From: Bog-793 sp035625025
GTDB lineage: Bacteria > Actinomycetota > Acidimicrobiia > Acidimicrobiales > Bog-793
Assembly (NCBI GenBank): GCA_035625025.1
Contig: DASPQJ010000041.1
Coordinates: 17,672-81,671, forward strand
Length of the DNA stretch: 64,000 nt
Direction: 5' to 3'
Shown: positions 1-8,461 of the stretch, piece by piece
Layout of the letters: the number at the start of each line of letters is the position of its first letter
Position numbering within the stretch: the first letter of the stretch is position 1
The notes under the pieces: generated by a model
Database searches by the model: none
Told to the model about the DNA's origin: nothing
The model's input: the letters and a program-made list of their open reading frames with translations, nothing else
Translations under genes and position numbers: made by a program

Positions 1-58
1 CGCCTTTGCCATCGTCACAGCCTCGCGCGTCGCCGGGCGACAAGGGCAGACGGCCCTT

Positions 59-1159
59 TCAGCCGACGACCTCAGCGAGCGCGGCGAGGAACGCGTCGTT
101 CTCCTCGGGCGTGCCGATCGTCACCCGCAGATGCCCGGCGAGACGTGGCCAGCCCGAAAGGTCGCGGACAAGGACGGAGCGAGCGACGAGTCCCTCCCAT
201 ACCGCGTGGGCGTCGTGGTCGCCCGTCGAGAATAGGACGAAGTTCGACTCCGACGGGACGGCCTCGAGCCCGAGGACGGCGAGTCCCGCCAGGACCCGCG
301 CCCGCCCGGCGACCAGACGGGCGACGCGGGCGTCCATCTGCTCGGTGAACCCGAGGGCGAGGATCCCCGCCTCCTGTTTCACGGCATCGACGTGGTAAGG
401 GAGGGCCGCCTGGAAGAGGGCCTCGACGACCTCCGGGGCGCCGATCGCGTAGCCGAGGCGGAGCGCGGCGAGCGACCAGGTCTTCGAGAACGTCCGCAGC
501 ACGACGAGGTTCGGGTGCGAGCCGACGAGATCGAGCACCGAACGCGGCGCGAACTGGACGTAAGCCTCGTCGACGACGACGAGGCCGGGGGCACGGGCGA
601 GCGCCGCCTCGACCGTGGCGTCCGGCTCGACCAACCCCGTCGGGTTGTTCGGTGAGCACAGAAAGACGACCGCGGGCTCACCCTCCCCGGACGTCGCCGC
701 TCGGGCGAGCGCCCGGTCGAACTCGGCGGGATCGATGAGGTATCCCTGGTTGCGTTCGCCTTCGACGACCGCCGTGGCGGTCAGCCGGGCGATGTGGCTG
801 TGGAGCGCGTACGTCGGCTCGAACACGACGCAGCACCGCCCCGGCCCGCCGTAGGCGACAAGGAGTGACTGGATCACCTCGTTCGAGCCATTGGCACAGA
901 AGATCTGGTCCGCGCCGACGTGGTGCTGGCCGGCCAGGGCGGCCCGCAGACGCCTCGCCCGGCGGTCGGGGTAGCGGTTGAGGTCGATGCCCGGGATGGC
1001 GGCCGCCAAGGCGGCCACGAACTCCGGAGGCGGCGGCTCCGGGGCCTCGTTCGTGTTCAACCGGACCGCCGCCTCGACCTGCGGCGAGTGGTAGCCCGTC
1101 CACGGGGCGCCCGCGAAGCGCGGCTCTCGTCGCGGCCGGCCGACGTCCGCCGGGCTCAC
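59..1159 (-). CDS. hisC: Histidinol-phosphate aminotransferase
   Basis: PLP enzyme that transaminates imidazole-acetol phosphate to histidinol phosphate with glutamate, in cytosolic histidine biosynthesis. The 366-residue product has the fold-type I aminotransferase pattern: 'RLNTNEAPEPPP' near the N-terminus, 'SPNNPTGL' mid-protein, 'VVVDEAYVQF' with the PLP-contacting Asp, and 'TFSKTWSLAALRLGY' with the Schiff-base Lys. Length is normal. The GTG start at 1159 overlaps the hisD stop in a GTGA tetramer, so the two are translationally coupled. The frame stays open far upstream inside hisD, but that part is a shadow. About 40 nt after its stop another start (ATG at 12, with GAGG 8 nt before it) begins a gene cut by the window edge. 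By operon habit it could be hisB, but only four codons are visible. Confidence 0.95.
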   Translation of the reverse strand: MSPADVGRPRREPRFAGAPWTGYHSPQVEAAVRLNTNEAPEPPPPEFVAALAAAIPGIDLNRYPDRRARRLRAALAGQHHVGADQIFCANGSNEVIQSLLVAYGGPGRCCVVFEPTYALHSHIARLTATAVVEGERNQGYLIDPAEFDRALARAATSGEGEPAVVFLCSPNNPTGLVEPDATVEAALARAPGLVVVDEAYVQFAPRSVLDLVGSHPNLVVLRTFSKTWSLAALRLGYAIGAPEVVEALFQAALPYHVDAVKQEAGILALGFTEQMDARVARLVAGRARVLAGLAVLGLEAVPSESNFVLFSTGDHDAHAVWEGLVARSVLVRDLSGWPRLAGHLRVTIGTPEENDAFLAALAEVVG

Positions 1160-2457
1160 CTGGCGCTCCAGGTCGGCTGGCCGACGCGCAGGCGGACCGA
1201 CTCGGCGTGGGCGGGCAGTCCCTCGGCGTCGGCGATCGCCGCGACGTCGGGCGCGACACGCTGCACGCCGCGAGCGGTGACGCGGATGGCGTGCGAACGG
1301 CGCAGGAAGTCTCCCGTCCCGAGCACCGAGGAAAAGCGGGCGGACCCGAACGTCGGCAGCACGTGGCTCGGCCCCGCGACGTAGTCCCCGATCGAAGCGG
1401 AGGCGTAAGGGCCGACGAACACCGCCCCGGCGTGGCGGACGAGCCGGACGAGGCTCTCGGCGCCGGCGGCCAGCAGCTCGAGGTGCTCGGGCGCGATGGC
1501 GTTCACGACCGCCATGGCGTGCTCGGGCCCATCGACCAAGACGGCGTAGCCACCAGAACGCAGCGCCGCCCGGGTCTCCTCCCGCCGGGGGCTCGCCGCG
1601 ACGAGGCGCTCGATCGCGAGGTCGATCGCCGCGGCGACGGCTTCCGACCATGTGACGAGCCAAGCGAACCCGTCCGGACCGTGCTCGGCCTGGACGATGA
1701 CGTCGATCGCCGCCCACTCCGCGGGCGCCGACCCGTCGGCGACGACGACGACCTCCGACGGGCCGGCGAATGCGGCCGGAACGCCGACCGTGCCCCGCAC
1801 CTCCCGCTCGGCGACCGAGACCCACTTCGAACCCGGTCCGACGACGACGTCGACCTTGCGGATCGATTCCGTCCCGTAGGCGAGGGCGCCGATCGCCTGG
1901 GCCCCGCCGACCCGGTAGACCTCGCCGACGCCGGCGACCGCGGCAGCAGCAAGGGTCGTGAGCGCGACGGTGCCGTCGGGTCCGGGCGGGGCGCAGCAGG
2001 CGATCGAGCCGACGCCGGCGACGAGCGCCGGGATCGCTGTCATGAGGACGGTCGACGGGTACGTCGCCCGTCCGCCCGGCGCGTAGACGCCGACCCGGTC
2101 GACGGGGATCAACAACTCGGTGATCTCGATCCCTCCGGCCTCGAAGGTCTGCGGCCGAGCCAGCTCACGTCGGTGGAAGGTCTCGATCGCCTCGGCCGCG
2201 GCCCGCAGTGCCGCGGTGAGTTCGCGGCCCACTTTCGCGGGGGCCGAAGCGATTTCGTCCTCGGGCACGCGCAGCTCGCCGAGTTCGAGCCCGTCGAAAC
2301 GCCGGGTGAGCTCGCGCACCGCGTCGTCACCGCGTTGGCGCACCGCGGCGAGGATCGCCCGCACCTCGGCGACGGGATCGTCGCCGGCCTGGTCCGGGCG
2401 GGGTAGGTCCGCCGGGACATCGGGCGACGTTCCGCGCAGGTCGAGCCGGGTGAGCAC
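1156..2457 (-). CDS. hisD: Histidinol dehydrogenase
   Basis: Zinc enzyme that performs the last two oxidations of histidine synthesis (histidinol to histidine, NAD+). The 433-residue protein carries the family signature: 'VDRVGVYAPGGRATYPS', 'VGPGSKWVSVAEREV', the metal and catalytic region 'QAEHGPDG' and 'AIAPEHLELL', and 'AGPSHVLPT'. I chose the GTG at 2457 ('VLTRLDLRG') over the ATG at 2490. A TACGCT -10 hexamer lies at 2465-2470, only 7 nt before the GTG, so the ATG would lie upstream of the transcription start. It is the first gene of a his operon and is followed by hisC with a 4-nt overlap. Confidence 0.95.
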   Translation of the reverse strand: MLTRLDLRGTSPDVPADLPRPDQAGDDPVAEVRAILAAVRQRGDDAVRELTRRFDGLELGELRVPEDEIASAPAKVGRELTAALRAAAEAIETFHRRELARPQTFEAGGIEITELLIPVDRVGVYAPGGRATYPSTVLMTAIPALVAGVGSIACCAPPGPDGTVALTTLAAAAVAGVGEVYRVGGAQAIGALAYGTESIRKVDVVVGPGSKWVSVAEREVRGTVGVPAAFAGPSEVVVVADGSAPAEWAAIDVIVQAEHGPDGFAWLVTWSEAVAAAIDLAIERLVAASPRREETRAALRSGGYAVLVDGPEHAMAVVNAIAPEHLELLAAGAESLVRLVRHAGAVFVGPYASASIGDYVAGPSHVLPTFGSARFSSVLGTGDFLRRSHAIRVTARGVQRVAPDVAAIADAEGLPAHAESVRLRVGQPTWSAR

Positions 2458-2464
2458 GATGCCG

Positions 2465-2470
2465 AGCGTA
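2465..2470 (-). promoter_or_regulatory. Leaderless -10 element of hisD
   Basis: TACGCT read on the minus strand fits the actinobacterial TAnnnT -10 consensus. It ends 7 nt before the GTG of hisD, so transcription should begin at or next to the start codon. I see no Shine-Dalgarno sequence in the gap. Confidence 0.55.
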
Positions 2471-2516
2471 GCGAACGACCGATTCGCCACCCGGTGCGGT
2501 CGATAAAGATAGGGGG

Positions 2517-2711
2517 ATGCCGGTCGACTACTCCGAACTCACCTCGATGGCCGAGTCGATCGACGCGCTCGCGCGCCGGGTCGCAAAGATGGGTGACGCG
2601 GCCAAGGGGCAGAAGAACGATGACACCGCCGCCGAGCTCTACGCCGTCGAACGCGCCCTCGCCGGCGCGATGAGACGGCTGAACCGCCTCATCCGGGCGA
2701 CACGCCGCTAG
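2517..2711 (+). CDS. Small conserved-looking helical protein, function unknown
   Basis: A 64-residue, charged protein without Cys or membrane segments, predicted by eye to be mostly helical ('AELYAVERALAGAMRRLNRLIRATRR'). I do not recognise a family. It is divergent from hisD across 59 bp. AGGGGG abuts the ATG directly, which is too close for a normal ribosome binding site. An AAAGAT hexamer (2505-2510) sits 6 nt upstream, so a leaderless message is possible. The last 23 nt overlap the 3' end of the convergent nth gene. Amphipathic helices and the Lys/Arg-rich end would allow nucleic-acid or protein binding, but this is a guess. Confidence 0.6.
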   Translation: MPVDYSELTSMAESIDALARRVAKMGDAAKGQKNDDTAAELYAVERALAGAMRRLNRLIRATRR

Positions 2712-3414
2712 CGGACTTTCTCTTCCTCGCCGGGCGCGTCCTAGGTCCCGGCGGTGTCACGGACCCGACCCCGGCGCTCGGACAGATGTCGGCGAGCGCG
2801 CACACCTCACAGCGCGGCCGACGGGCGCGGCAGACGGCCCGGCCGTGGAGGATCAGTCGCAGGCTGAATGCGCCCCACTCGTCGGGCGCGACGAGCGTGC
2901 CCAGATCGCGCTCGACGACGTCCGGGTCGTCGGCAGCGCTGAAGCCGAGGCGACGCGCCAGCCGGCCGACGTGGGTGTCGACCGGCAACCCCGGCAACCC
3001 GAAGGCGACGGACAAGACGACGTTCGCCGTCTTTCTCCCGACGCCGGGCAGCGTGACGAGCCCGTCGAGAGTTTGCGGCACGATGCCGGCGAACCGGGCG
3101 ACGAGCGCTTGAGCCATGCCGGCGAGACTGCGGGCCTTGGCGCGGAAAAACCCGGTCGAGCGGATGATCTCCTCGAGCTCGCCGGGATCGGCGCCGGCGA
3201 GGTCCTCCGGGGTCGGGAAAGCGCGGAAAAGAGCCGGGGTGACGAGGTTGACCCGCTCGTCGGTCGTCTGCGCCGACAAGATCGTCGCGACGAGAAGCTG
3301 AAAGGCCCCGTCGTGGCGCAACGCACAGAGTTCGCGGGCGTCTCCCGGGAACTGCGCGGCGAGACGCTGCGCCGCGACCCGGGCGCGCCCGGCGGTGCTC
3401 CTCGGCTTGGCCAC
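2689..3414 (-). CDS. nth: Endonuclease III (DNA glycosylase/AP lyase)
   Basis: Base-excision repair enzyme that removes oxidised pyrimidines and nicks the abasic site. The 241-residue product shows the helix-hairpin-helix 'LPGVGRKTANVVLS' with the catalytic Lys, the catalytic Asp in 'PVDTHVGRLARRLG', and the C-terminal 4Fe-4S motif C-x6-C-x2-C-x5-C ('CRARRPRCEVCALADIC'). I start it at GTG 3414 because TACGAT (3423-3428) lies 8 nt upstream as a leaderless -10. The longer frame from 3450 would begin before that promoter. It is divergent from mshD, and its 3' end overlaps the small gene on the other strand by 23 nt. Confidence 0.93.
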   Translation of the reverse strand: MAKPRSTAGRARVAAQRLAAQFPGDARELCALRHDGAFQLLVATILSAQTTDERVNLVTPALFRAFPTPEDLAGADPGELEEIIRSTGFFRAKARSLAGMAQALVARFAGIVPQTLDGLVTLPGVGRKTANVVLSVAFGLPGLPVDTHVGRLARRLGFSAADDPDVVERDLGTLVAPDEWGAFSLRLILHGRAVCRARRPRCEVCALADICPSAGVGSVTPPGPRTRPARKRKSASGVSPG

Positions 3415-3422
3415 TTCGGCCG

Positions 3423-3475
3423 ATCGTAGTGAGACGGGCCGCTCCCCCACGTTCCCCCCTTGCCGCCGGTACCGT
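3423..3475. promoter_or_regulatory. Divergent leaderless promoters for nth and mshD
   Basis: Minus strand: TACGAT at 3423-3428, 8 nt before the nth GTG. Plus strand: TACCGT at 3470-3475, 6 nt before the mshD GTG. Both match TAnnnT at the spacing expected for leaderless actinobacterial messages. No ribosome binding site is visible before either start. Confidence 0.55.
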
Positions 3476-3481
3476 GAGCGC

Positions 3482-4393
3482 GTGGACCGTGTCGAGGTCT
3501 CCCGGCGAACGGCCGGCGCGGTGACCCCGGCGATCGCGGCGCTCCTCGCCGCGGCGACGGAGGCGCTCGGTTACCGGCCCCTCGACGAGGACAGCTGGCG
3601 CGATCTCGCCGCGGGCCACCAGCCCGGATTCGCCGGGTTCGTCGCGCGGGCCTCGGAACGGCCGGAGATCGTCGGCTACGCCCAGCTCGACCGGGGACCG
3701 AGTTCCTGGGGGCTCGAGTACGTCCTCGACCCGACAATCCCAGAGGCGTTCTCCGTGGCGCGGGCGCTGTGCCGCGCCGGGGTCGACCTCGCCGCCCGGG
3801 AGGGCGGCGGCCCGCTCCAGCTCTGGGCCCGGTCCCCGACAGCTGCGAACGACGAGATCGCGGGCTCGGTCGGGTTGGTCCGGGAACGAGAGCTCTGTCA
3901 GATGCGACGCCCGCTGCCGATCGACGAGGACGCGTCGCCCCGCCTTTCGACCCGCGCCTTTCGGGTCGGCCAGGACGAACCCGCCTGGCTCGAGCTCAAC
4001 AACCGCAGCTTCGCCTCCCACCCCGAACAGGGATCCTGGAGCCCGGAGATGCTCGCGGCGCGGGAGCGCCAACCCTGGTTCGACCCCGCGGGCTTCCTCG
4101 TCCACGAACGCGGCGGGAAGATGGTGGCGTTCTGCTGGACCAAGGTCCACGGGGGCGAGACCCCGCTCGGTGAGATTTACGTGCTCGGTGTCGACCCTGC
4201 CCATCAGGCCCGCGGCATCGGCGCGGCGATGCTGCGCGCCGGCCTCGAGGTCCTCCACGACAGGGGACTGCGCACCGTGATGCTCTACGTCGACGCCGAC
4301 AACGAGCGGGCCGTGGAGCTGTACCGCTCGTTCGGCTTCGTCGTCCACCACCATGACCGCGCCTACGGCGGGCAGATCGAGCCGGCGCGGTGA
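3482..4393 (+). CDS. mshD: Mycothiol synthase (double GNAT acetyltransferase)
   Basis: Transfers acetyl from acetyl-CoA to Cys-GlcN-Ins, the last step of mycothiol synthesis, which provides the main low-molecular thiol of actinobacteria. The 303-residue length and tandem GNAT layout fit MshD. The N-terminal GNAT (about 1-140) is degenerate. The C-terminal one (about 150-303) carries 'VLGVDPAHQARGIGAAML' (acetyl-CoA loop) and 'LYVDADNERAVELYRSFGF', and ends with the typical His-rich 'VVHHHDRAYGG'. The GTG at 3482 is 6 nt after TACCGT, so it is probably leaderless. The stop overlaps the rlmN start by 4 nt. Its presence is the best single sign that the host is an actinobacterium. Confidence 0.9.
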   Translation: MDRVEVSRRTAGAVTPAIAALLAAATEALGYRPLDEDSWRDLAAGHQPGFAGFVARASERPEIVGYAQLDRGPSSWGLEYVLDPTIPEAFSVARALCRAGVDLAAREGGGPLQLWARSPTAANDEIAGSVGLVRERELCQMRRPLPIDEDASPRLSTRAFRVGQDEPAWLELNNRSFASHPEQGSWSPEMLAARERQPWFDPAGFLVHERGGKMVAFCWTKVHGGETPLGEIYVLGVDPAHQARGIGAAMLRAGLEVLHDRGLRTVMLYVDADNERAVELYRSFGFVVHHHDRAYGGQIEPAR

Positions 4394-5487
4394 GCCGCTA
4401 CGACCTCAGCCGGGACGAGCTCGCCGAGCTCCTCGGCGACCTGCCGCCCTACCGGACAAACCAGCTCTGGGAAGGGCTCTACGGCCGGTTCGCCGAGCCG
4501 ACCGAGTTGCGGGAGCTTCCCCGGGCGCTGCGCGCCCGGCTGGCGGCTCTCCCCAAGTTCGCGCCCGCGCTCGACGTCGAGGGGGAGCGAACGGCCGACG
4601 CCGGCGAGACGCTGAAGTGGCTGCTCCGCCTCGCCGACGGCGGGAGGATCGAGGCCGTCCTCCTCCACCACCCGCGCCGTTCCACGGTGTGCGTCTCGTC
4701 CCAGGCCGGTTGCGCGATGGCCTGCACGTTCTGTGCCACCGGTGACGCCGGCTTGCTCCGCCAGCTTTCGACCGGGGAGATCGTCGAGCAGGTCGTGCTG
4801 GCGGCACGTGCCGCGCGCCGCGCCGGACGCCGCCTCGACCACGTCGTGTTCATGGGCATGGGTGAGCCGTTGGCGAACTTCGGCAACGTCTGGCGGGCGA
4901 TCGAGCGGATCATCGACGACATCGGCGTCGCCGCCCGGCACGTCACCGTGTCGACGGTCGGCGTCATCCCCGGGATCCGGCGCCTGGCGGCCGCGCCGCG
5001 CCAGGTCAACCTCGCCGTGTCGCTCCATGCCGCCAACGACACGCTGCGCAACGGGCTCGTGCCCCTGAACCGCCGCTACCCGCTCGGCGACCTCGTCGCG
5101 GCCTGTGCGGACTACTTCGCAGCGACGCACCGGAGGATCTCGTTCGAGTGGGCGCTCATCGCCGGCGTGAACGACACCGACAGCGACGCCGACGAGCTCG
5201 CGGCCCTGTCCCGCGAGTTGCACGCCCATGTCAACCTCATCCCGCTCAACCCGACACCCGGCGGGATCGGGCGCGGTCTCGTCGGATCCCCCCGAAGACG
5301 GGTCCTCGCCTTCCAGGGTCGGCTAGCCGACAAGGGCGTCAACGCCACCGTCCGGCGGGCACGGGGCCGCGCCATCGAGGCCGCGTGCGGCCAGCTCGCG
5401 ACGGTCCGGGGCCAAGCGCTCCCCGCGGTGAGCGCCGGACACCTCGGGCCGAGCGGCGCCGACGCGACACCGGCGAGCCGTCGCTGA
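4390..5487 (+). CDS. rlmN: 23S rRNA (A2503-C2)/tRNA A37 methyltransferase RlmN
   Basis: Radical-SAM enzyme that methylates C2 of A2503 in 23S rRNA and A37 in some tRNAs, supporting decoding fidelity. The 365-residue product has the radical-SAM cluster motif C-x3-C-x2-C at Cys108, Cys112 and Cys115 ('CAMACTFCATGDAG'), 'FMGMGEPLANF', 'VSTVGVIPGI', 'LAVSLHAAND' and 'LIPLNPTPGG'. The C-terminal Cys expected as methyl carrier fits 'AIEAACGQLA'. The GTG start at 4390 overlaps the mshD stop, so the pair is co-translated. Confidence 0.95.
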   Translation: MSRYDLSRDELAELLGDLPPYRTNQLWEGLYGRFAEPTELRELPRALRARLAALPKFAPALDVEGERTADAGETLKWLLRLADGGRIEAVLLHHPRRSTVCVSSQAGCAMACTFCATGDAGLLRQLSTGEIVEQVVLAARAARRAGRRLDHVVFMGMGEPLANFGNVWRAIERIIDDIGVAARHVTVSTVGVIPGIRRLAAAPRQVNLAVSLHAANDTLRNGLVPLNRRYPLGDLVAACADYFAATHRRISFEWALIAGVNDTDSDADELAALSRELHAHVNLIPLNPTPGGIGRGLVGSPRRRVLAFQGRLADKGVNATVRRARGRAIEAACGQLATVRGQALPAVSAGHLGPSGADATPASRR

Positions 5488-5582
5488 CCGCTTCCTGACC
5501 GTGGCCCGCGACCGCGGCGCTGTCCGCGCCGCCGCCGAGCGCGGCGGTTACGCTCGGGCGTCCGTCGAGTGAAGGGGACCTG

Positions 5583-6491
5583 TTGCGTCGCATCGCCGTT
5601 TTCGTTCTCGCCATCCTCGCCGCCACCGCACCGATCGCCGGGGCGTCACGCACCACCCGCGGCCCGAGCGGGCTTCCGACCGTCGCCGCCAAGTTCGACC
5701 ACACCCCGAAGATCGTCTTCCCGAAGACCGCTGCGCCGAAGACCCTGTCGGCGACCGTTCTCGATCCGGGAACCGGTGCCGTCGTCGCCCGCGGCGATCT
5801 CCTCGTCGTCAACTACCTCGGCCAGATCTGGCGGGGCCGGGTCTTCGACTCCTCCTTCGGCGAGCCGGTCCCCGCCGCCTTCCAGATCGGCGTGAAGGAG
5901 GTCATCCCGGGTTGGGACAAGACCCTCGTCGGCCAGCGTGTCGGCAGTCGCGTCCTCCTCGTCGTCCCCCCTGTCGACGGCTACGGCAAGAAGGGCCAGC
6001 CCTCGGCCGGAATCACCGCCACCGACACGCTCGTCTTCGTCGTCGACCTCCTTGGCGCCTACGGACGGAACGCCGTTGGTGATCCCAACGCCGTCGTCCT
6101 GCGCAGCGGGTTGGGCGGCGTGAGCGTCGGCGGGGCCCCCGGGGTCGAACCCACGATCACGATCGCCAAGGGCGCGCCGAAACCGAAGGTCCTGGAAACG
6201 GCCGTTCTCGACCGGGGTAACGGCGCCCTGCTGAAGCCGGGCCTCGTCGTCATCCAGGCCGTCATCGCCAACTGGCAGGGCAAGGTCGTCGACTCGACCT
6301 GGGCGAACAAGCTCCCCGTCTACTCAACGGTCGGGATCAAGTCCGAGCCGACCCTGCTCGACTCGCTTGTCGGCACGCCGATCGGCAGCCGCGTCCTCAT
6401 CGTGGCCGCGGGGTCGTCCTCGGCCAAACCGGAAGCGATCGTGGTCGACATCGTCGCCGAGCCGCCGGGCACGGCCGCCCAGTCGAAGTAG
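5583..6491 (+). CDS. Secreted FKBP-type peptidyl-prolyl isomerase, tandem domains
   Basis: Exported proline isomerase for folding of extracytoplasmic proteins. Residues 1-21 form a signal peptide ('RRIAVFVLAILAATAPIAGAS'-like) without a lipobox Cys. The first FKBP domain (about 60-160) is well kept: 'LLVVNYLGQIWRGRVFDSS', 'VIPGWDKTLVGQRVGSRVLL' and 'DTLVFVVDLL'. A second FKBP-like unit (about 195-300) keeps the outline ('QAVIANWQGKVVDSTWANK', 'GTPIGSRVLIV') but lacks the PGW core and probably has no activity. Start is TTG with AAGGGG 5 nt upstream; TACGCT further up could be the -10. It is monocistronic. Confidence 0.85.
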   Translation: MRRIAVFVLAILAATAPIAGASRTTRGPSGLPTVAAKFDHTPKIVFPKTAAPKTLSATVLDPGTGAVVARGDLLVVNYLGQIWRGRVFDSSFGEPVPAAFQIGVKEVIPGWDKTLVGQRVGSRVLLVVPPVDGYGKKGQPSAGITATDTLVFVVDLLGAYGRNAVGDPNAVVLRSGLGGVSVGGAPGVEPTITIAKGAPKPKVLETAVLDRGNGALLKPGLVVIQAVIANWQGKVVDSTWANKLPVYSTVGIKSEPTLLDSLVGTPIGSRVLIVAAGSSSAKPEAIVVDIVAEPPGTAAQSK

Positions 6492-6661
6492 CCGACCAGC
6501 GGCCGCGCCGCTCGTCGACGAGGGAACCACCCGCCGGTTCGCCGCTCGGTCCGAGGAACCCGGGTGCTTCTTCCTCGCCGGGCCGACCGCAGGATCCCGC
6601 CCCGAGGAACGCCCCGCCCGCCGGGGGAACCCCCGCGACCCGAGGGTCCTGACCGCGGGCT

Positions 6662-7102
6662 TCAGCGCGGCCGCGCCCTATTGGACGCCGGATGCTGGGG
6701 CGCGATTCTCGCCAGCTCCTCGGCCGACGACGTGGCCGTCACGCCGGCGCAGAAGATCCCGACCTCCATCGCCCAGCGCTCGAGGTGGGCGCGCAGGATC
6801 GCTCTTGCCGGCATCGGCCAGTTCGTCGACGACGATTGGCTCCGTCTTCCGGCCGAGTTGGAGCTCACCGGATCTGGCGACGCGGATGTGGCGCACCCAC
6901 TCGGTCTCCCCGGGCCGCCACCAGGAAACGCTTCCCCGAGCACGAGAAGATTGACCGGCAGGCTGCGCCATTGCCCGGTCGCGCGACCTCGGACCCGCAG
7001 GACGCGCGAGCCGAGAACGCTCCGCCCGAACCGGGTGAGAAGCGCCACGAAGCGGTTGAAGAGGTGGACGGCAAACCAACCAGGCTTCCGGCAGTGGGCC
7101 AT
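6662..7102 (-). pseudogene. Relic of F420-dependent (DDN-type) nitroreductase-family gene
   Basis: The ends read in one frame: 'KPGWFAVHLFNRFVALLTR', 'VLGSRVLRVRGRATGQWRS' and 'PVNLLVLGE' at the start, and 'LRAHLERWAMEVGIF' with 'AEELARIAPQHP' at the end. Together these match the deazaflavin-dependent nitroreductase family (about 140 residues). The middle is spread over the other two frames: 'KRFLVAARG' in one, 'GETEWVRHIRVARSGELQLG' in the next. Reading the family sequence needs three successive frame changes, which together restore the first frame. A nearly full 146-codon frame survives only by this compensation, and its middle is nonsense. It could be a real relic or a sequencing problem at G/C runs near 6900-6950. 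It is convergent with the FKBP gene. Confidence 0.75.
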
Positions 7103-7295
7103 GGGCCTTCGTCGCGCCCCGGTTGAGGTCCTGCCAGACCAAGGGCAAGCAGGCGCAGCGCCGAAGGCCGAAAGGCAGAGATCCCTTGGCCCGTGCGGCG
7201 AACGTCGGCCCCGAGTCAGACGTCACGCGAAAGACGACGGCGCGAACGAGCGGAGCCGCCGATTCGCGCCCGCGGTCACCTGACAGACTGGGGCC

Positions 7296-7664
7296 GTGGT
7301 GAGACAGGTTCCCCGCACGCGACGCTGGTTTCCGGTCCACCAGCCGTCGACCCTCCAGATCGCGGCCGTCCTGCTGTACTGGAGCGCATTTCTCGGCCTT
7401 ATCTCCGGCCTGTTCGTCGGCGGGGCAGGTCGTTACGCGCTCATCTTGACGGCCGCCGAGGCCGCCGGAGCTTACGGGATCGCCAACGAACGCCGCTGGG
7501 GCTACGGCGTCGCGCTCGTCGCGGCGGTCATCCCCCTCGTCCTTGTCCTCCGAGTCCCGGCTCTTCTCGGCGCGTCGGTGTTGGGCGTGCTCTTCCAGAT
7601 CGCGCTCGTCGCGCTCCTCCTCCATCCCCAGAGCCGCGATTACTACAGGCTCTGGTACCGCTGA
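7296..7664 (+). CDS. Small integral membrane protein, unknown function
   Basis: A 122-residue protein with about four hydrophobic segments (roughly residues 19-42, 46-62, 68-86 and 90-112). It has a basic N-terminus ('VPRTRRWFPVHQPS') and a charged tail ending 'PQSRDYYRLWYR'. I do not recognise a family with confidence. Two GTG starts are possible, 7296 and 7299. CAGACT lies 6 nt before the first, which would fit a leaderless start. It lies 92 nt upstream of menG and may be co-transcribed with the menaquinone genes. Confidence 0.7.
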   Translation: MVRQVPRTRRWFPVHQPSTLQIAAVLLYWSAFLGLISGLFVGGAGRYALILTAAEAAGAYGIANERRWGYGVALVAAVIPLVLVLRVPALLGASVLGVLFQIALVALLLHPQSRDYYRLWYR

Positions 7665-7756
7665 CGTTCGATTCCCGACCTCAGCAGAGCCGCGCCCGAC
7701 GAGTTGACGTCTCGCCGGGCGACCCGCTGCCCCAGGGCGACGAGAAGGCCGCGGCC

Positions 7757-8461
7757 GTGCGGGCGATGTTCGACACCATCGCGGACCGCTACGACCTGTT
7801 GAACCGGTTGATCTCACTCGGACTCGACCGCACCTGGCGCCGGCGCGCCGTCGCGGCGCTCGACCTCGCGCCACCGTCTGTCGTCGTCGACCTCGCCTGC
7901 GGGACCGGTGACCTCTGCCGCGAACTGACGAAGGCGGGTCATCGCGCCCTCGGCGTGGACTTCTCGCCAAGGATGCTGGCGGCCGCGAGAGCGGGCGCCG
8001 TGCCGCTCGTCCAGGCCGACGCGACACTCCTGCCCGTCGCGACCGGCTCCGTCGACGGGCTCGTCTGCGGATTCGCCCTCCGAAACTTCGTCGAACTCGC
8101 CGCGGTCCTCGTCGAGGTGGCCCGCGTCGTGCGCCCCGGCGGACGAATCTCGCTCCTCGAGGTCGACGAACCGCGCTCGAAGCTGGTCGCCGCCGGGCAC
8201 CGGATCTGGTTCCGGGGGGTGGTCCCAGGCCTTGGCGCGCTGCTCTCGGACGGCGCCGCCTACCGCTACCTGCCGCGTTCGGTCGCCTACCTGCCGGCGC
8301 CGGCGGAGATGGCAGCGCTCGTCGAGGGTGTCGGATTCGCGGAGCTGCGGCGCCTCCGACTCCACGGAGGGATTGCCCAGGTCATCGCGGCGACCCGCGT
8401 CGGCGGAAGGCCGCTGGGGGGCCGGACTCACCCCGGCCGGCCCGGACGGAACCCGACGTGA
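7757..8461 (+). CDS. menG: Demethylmenaquinone methyltransferase (UbiE/MenG)
   Basis: SAM-dependent C-methylation of demethylmenaquinone, the final step of menaquinone synthesis, at the membrane. The 234-residue product shows 'VRAMFDTIADRYDLLNRL', SAM motif I 'VVDLACGTGDL', 'GVDFSPRMLAAA', 'CGFALRNF' and 'RVVRPGGRISLLEVD', all typical of UbiE. The frame is open upstream to 7193, but I see no ATG, GTG or TTG between the end of the preceding gene and GTG 7757. A slightly longer start with a rarer codon cannot be excluded ('SPGDPLPQGDEKAAA' precedes in frame). The stop overlaps menF by 4 nt. Confidence 0.9.
   Translation: MRAMFDTIADRYDLLNRLISLGLDRTWRRRAVAALDLAPPSVVVDLACGTGDLCRELTKAGHRALGVDFSPRMLAAARAGAVPLVQADATLLPVATGSVDGLVCGFALRNFVELAAVLVEVARVVRPGGRISLLEVDEPRSKLVAAGHRIWFRGVVPGLGALLSDGAAYRYLPRSVAYLPAPAEMAALVEGVGFAELRRLRLHGGIAQVIAATRVGGRPLGGRTHPGRPGRNPT

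Noticed and set aside
2458..2490. Longer hisD start at ATG 2490
   Set aside because: It lies upstream of the TACGCT -10 element and adds residues not typical of the family; GTG 2457 fits better.
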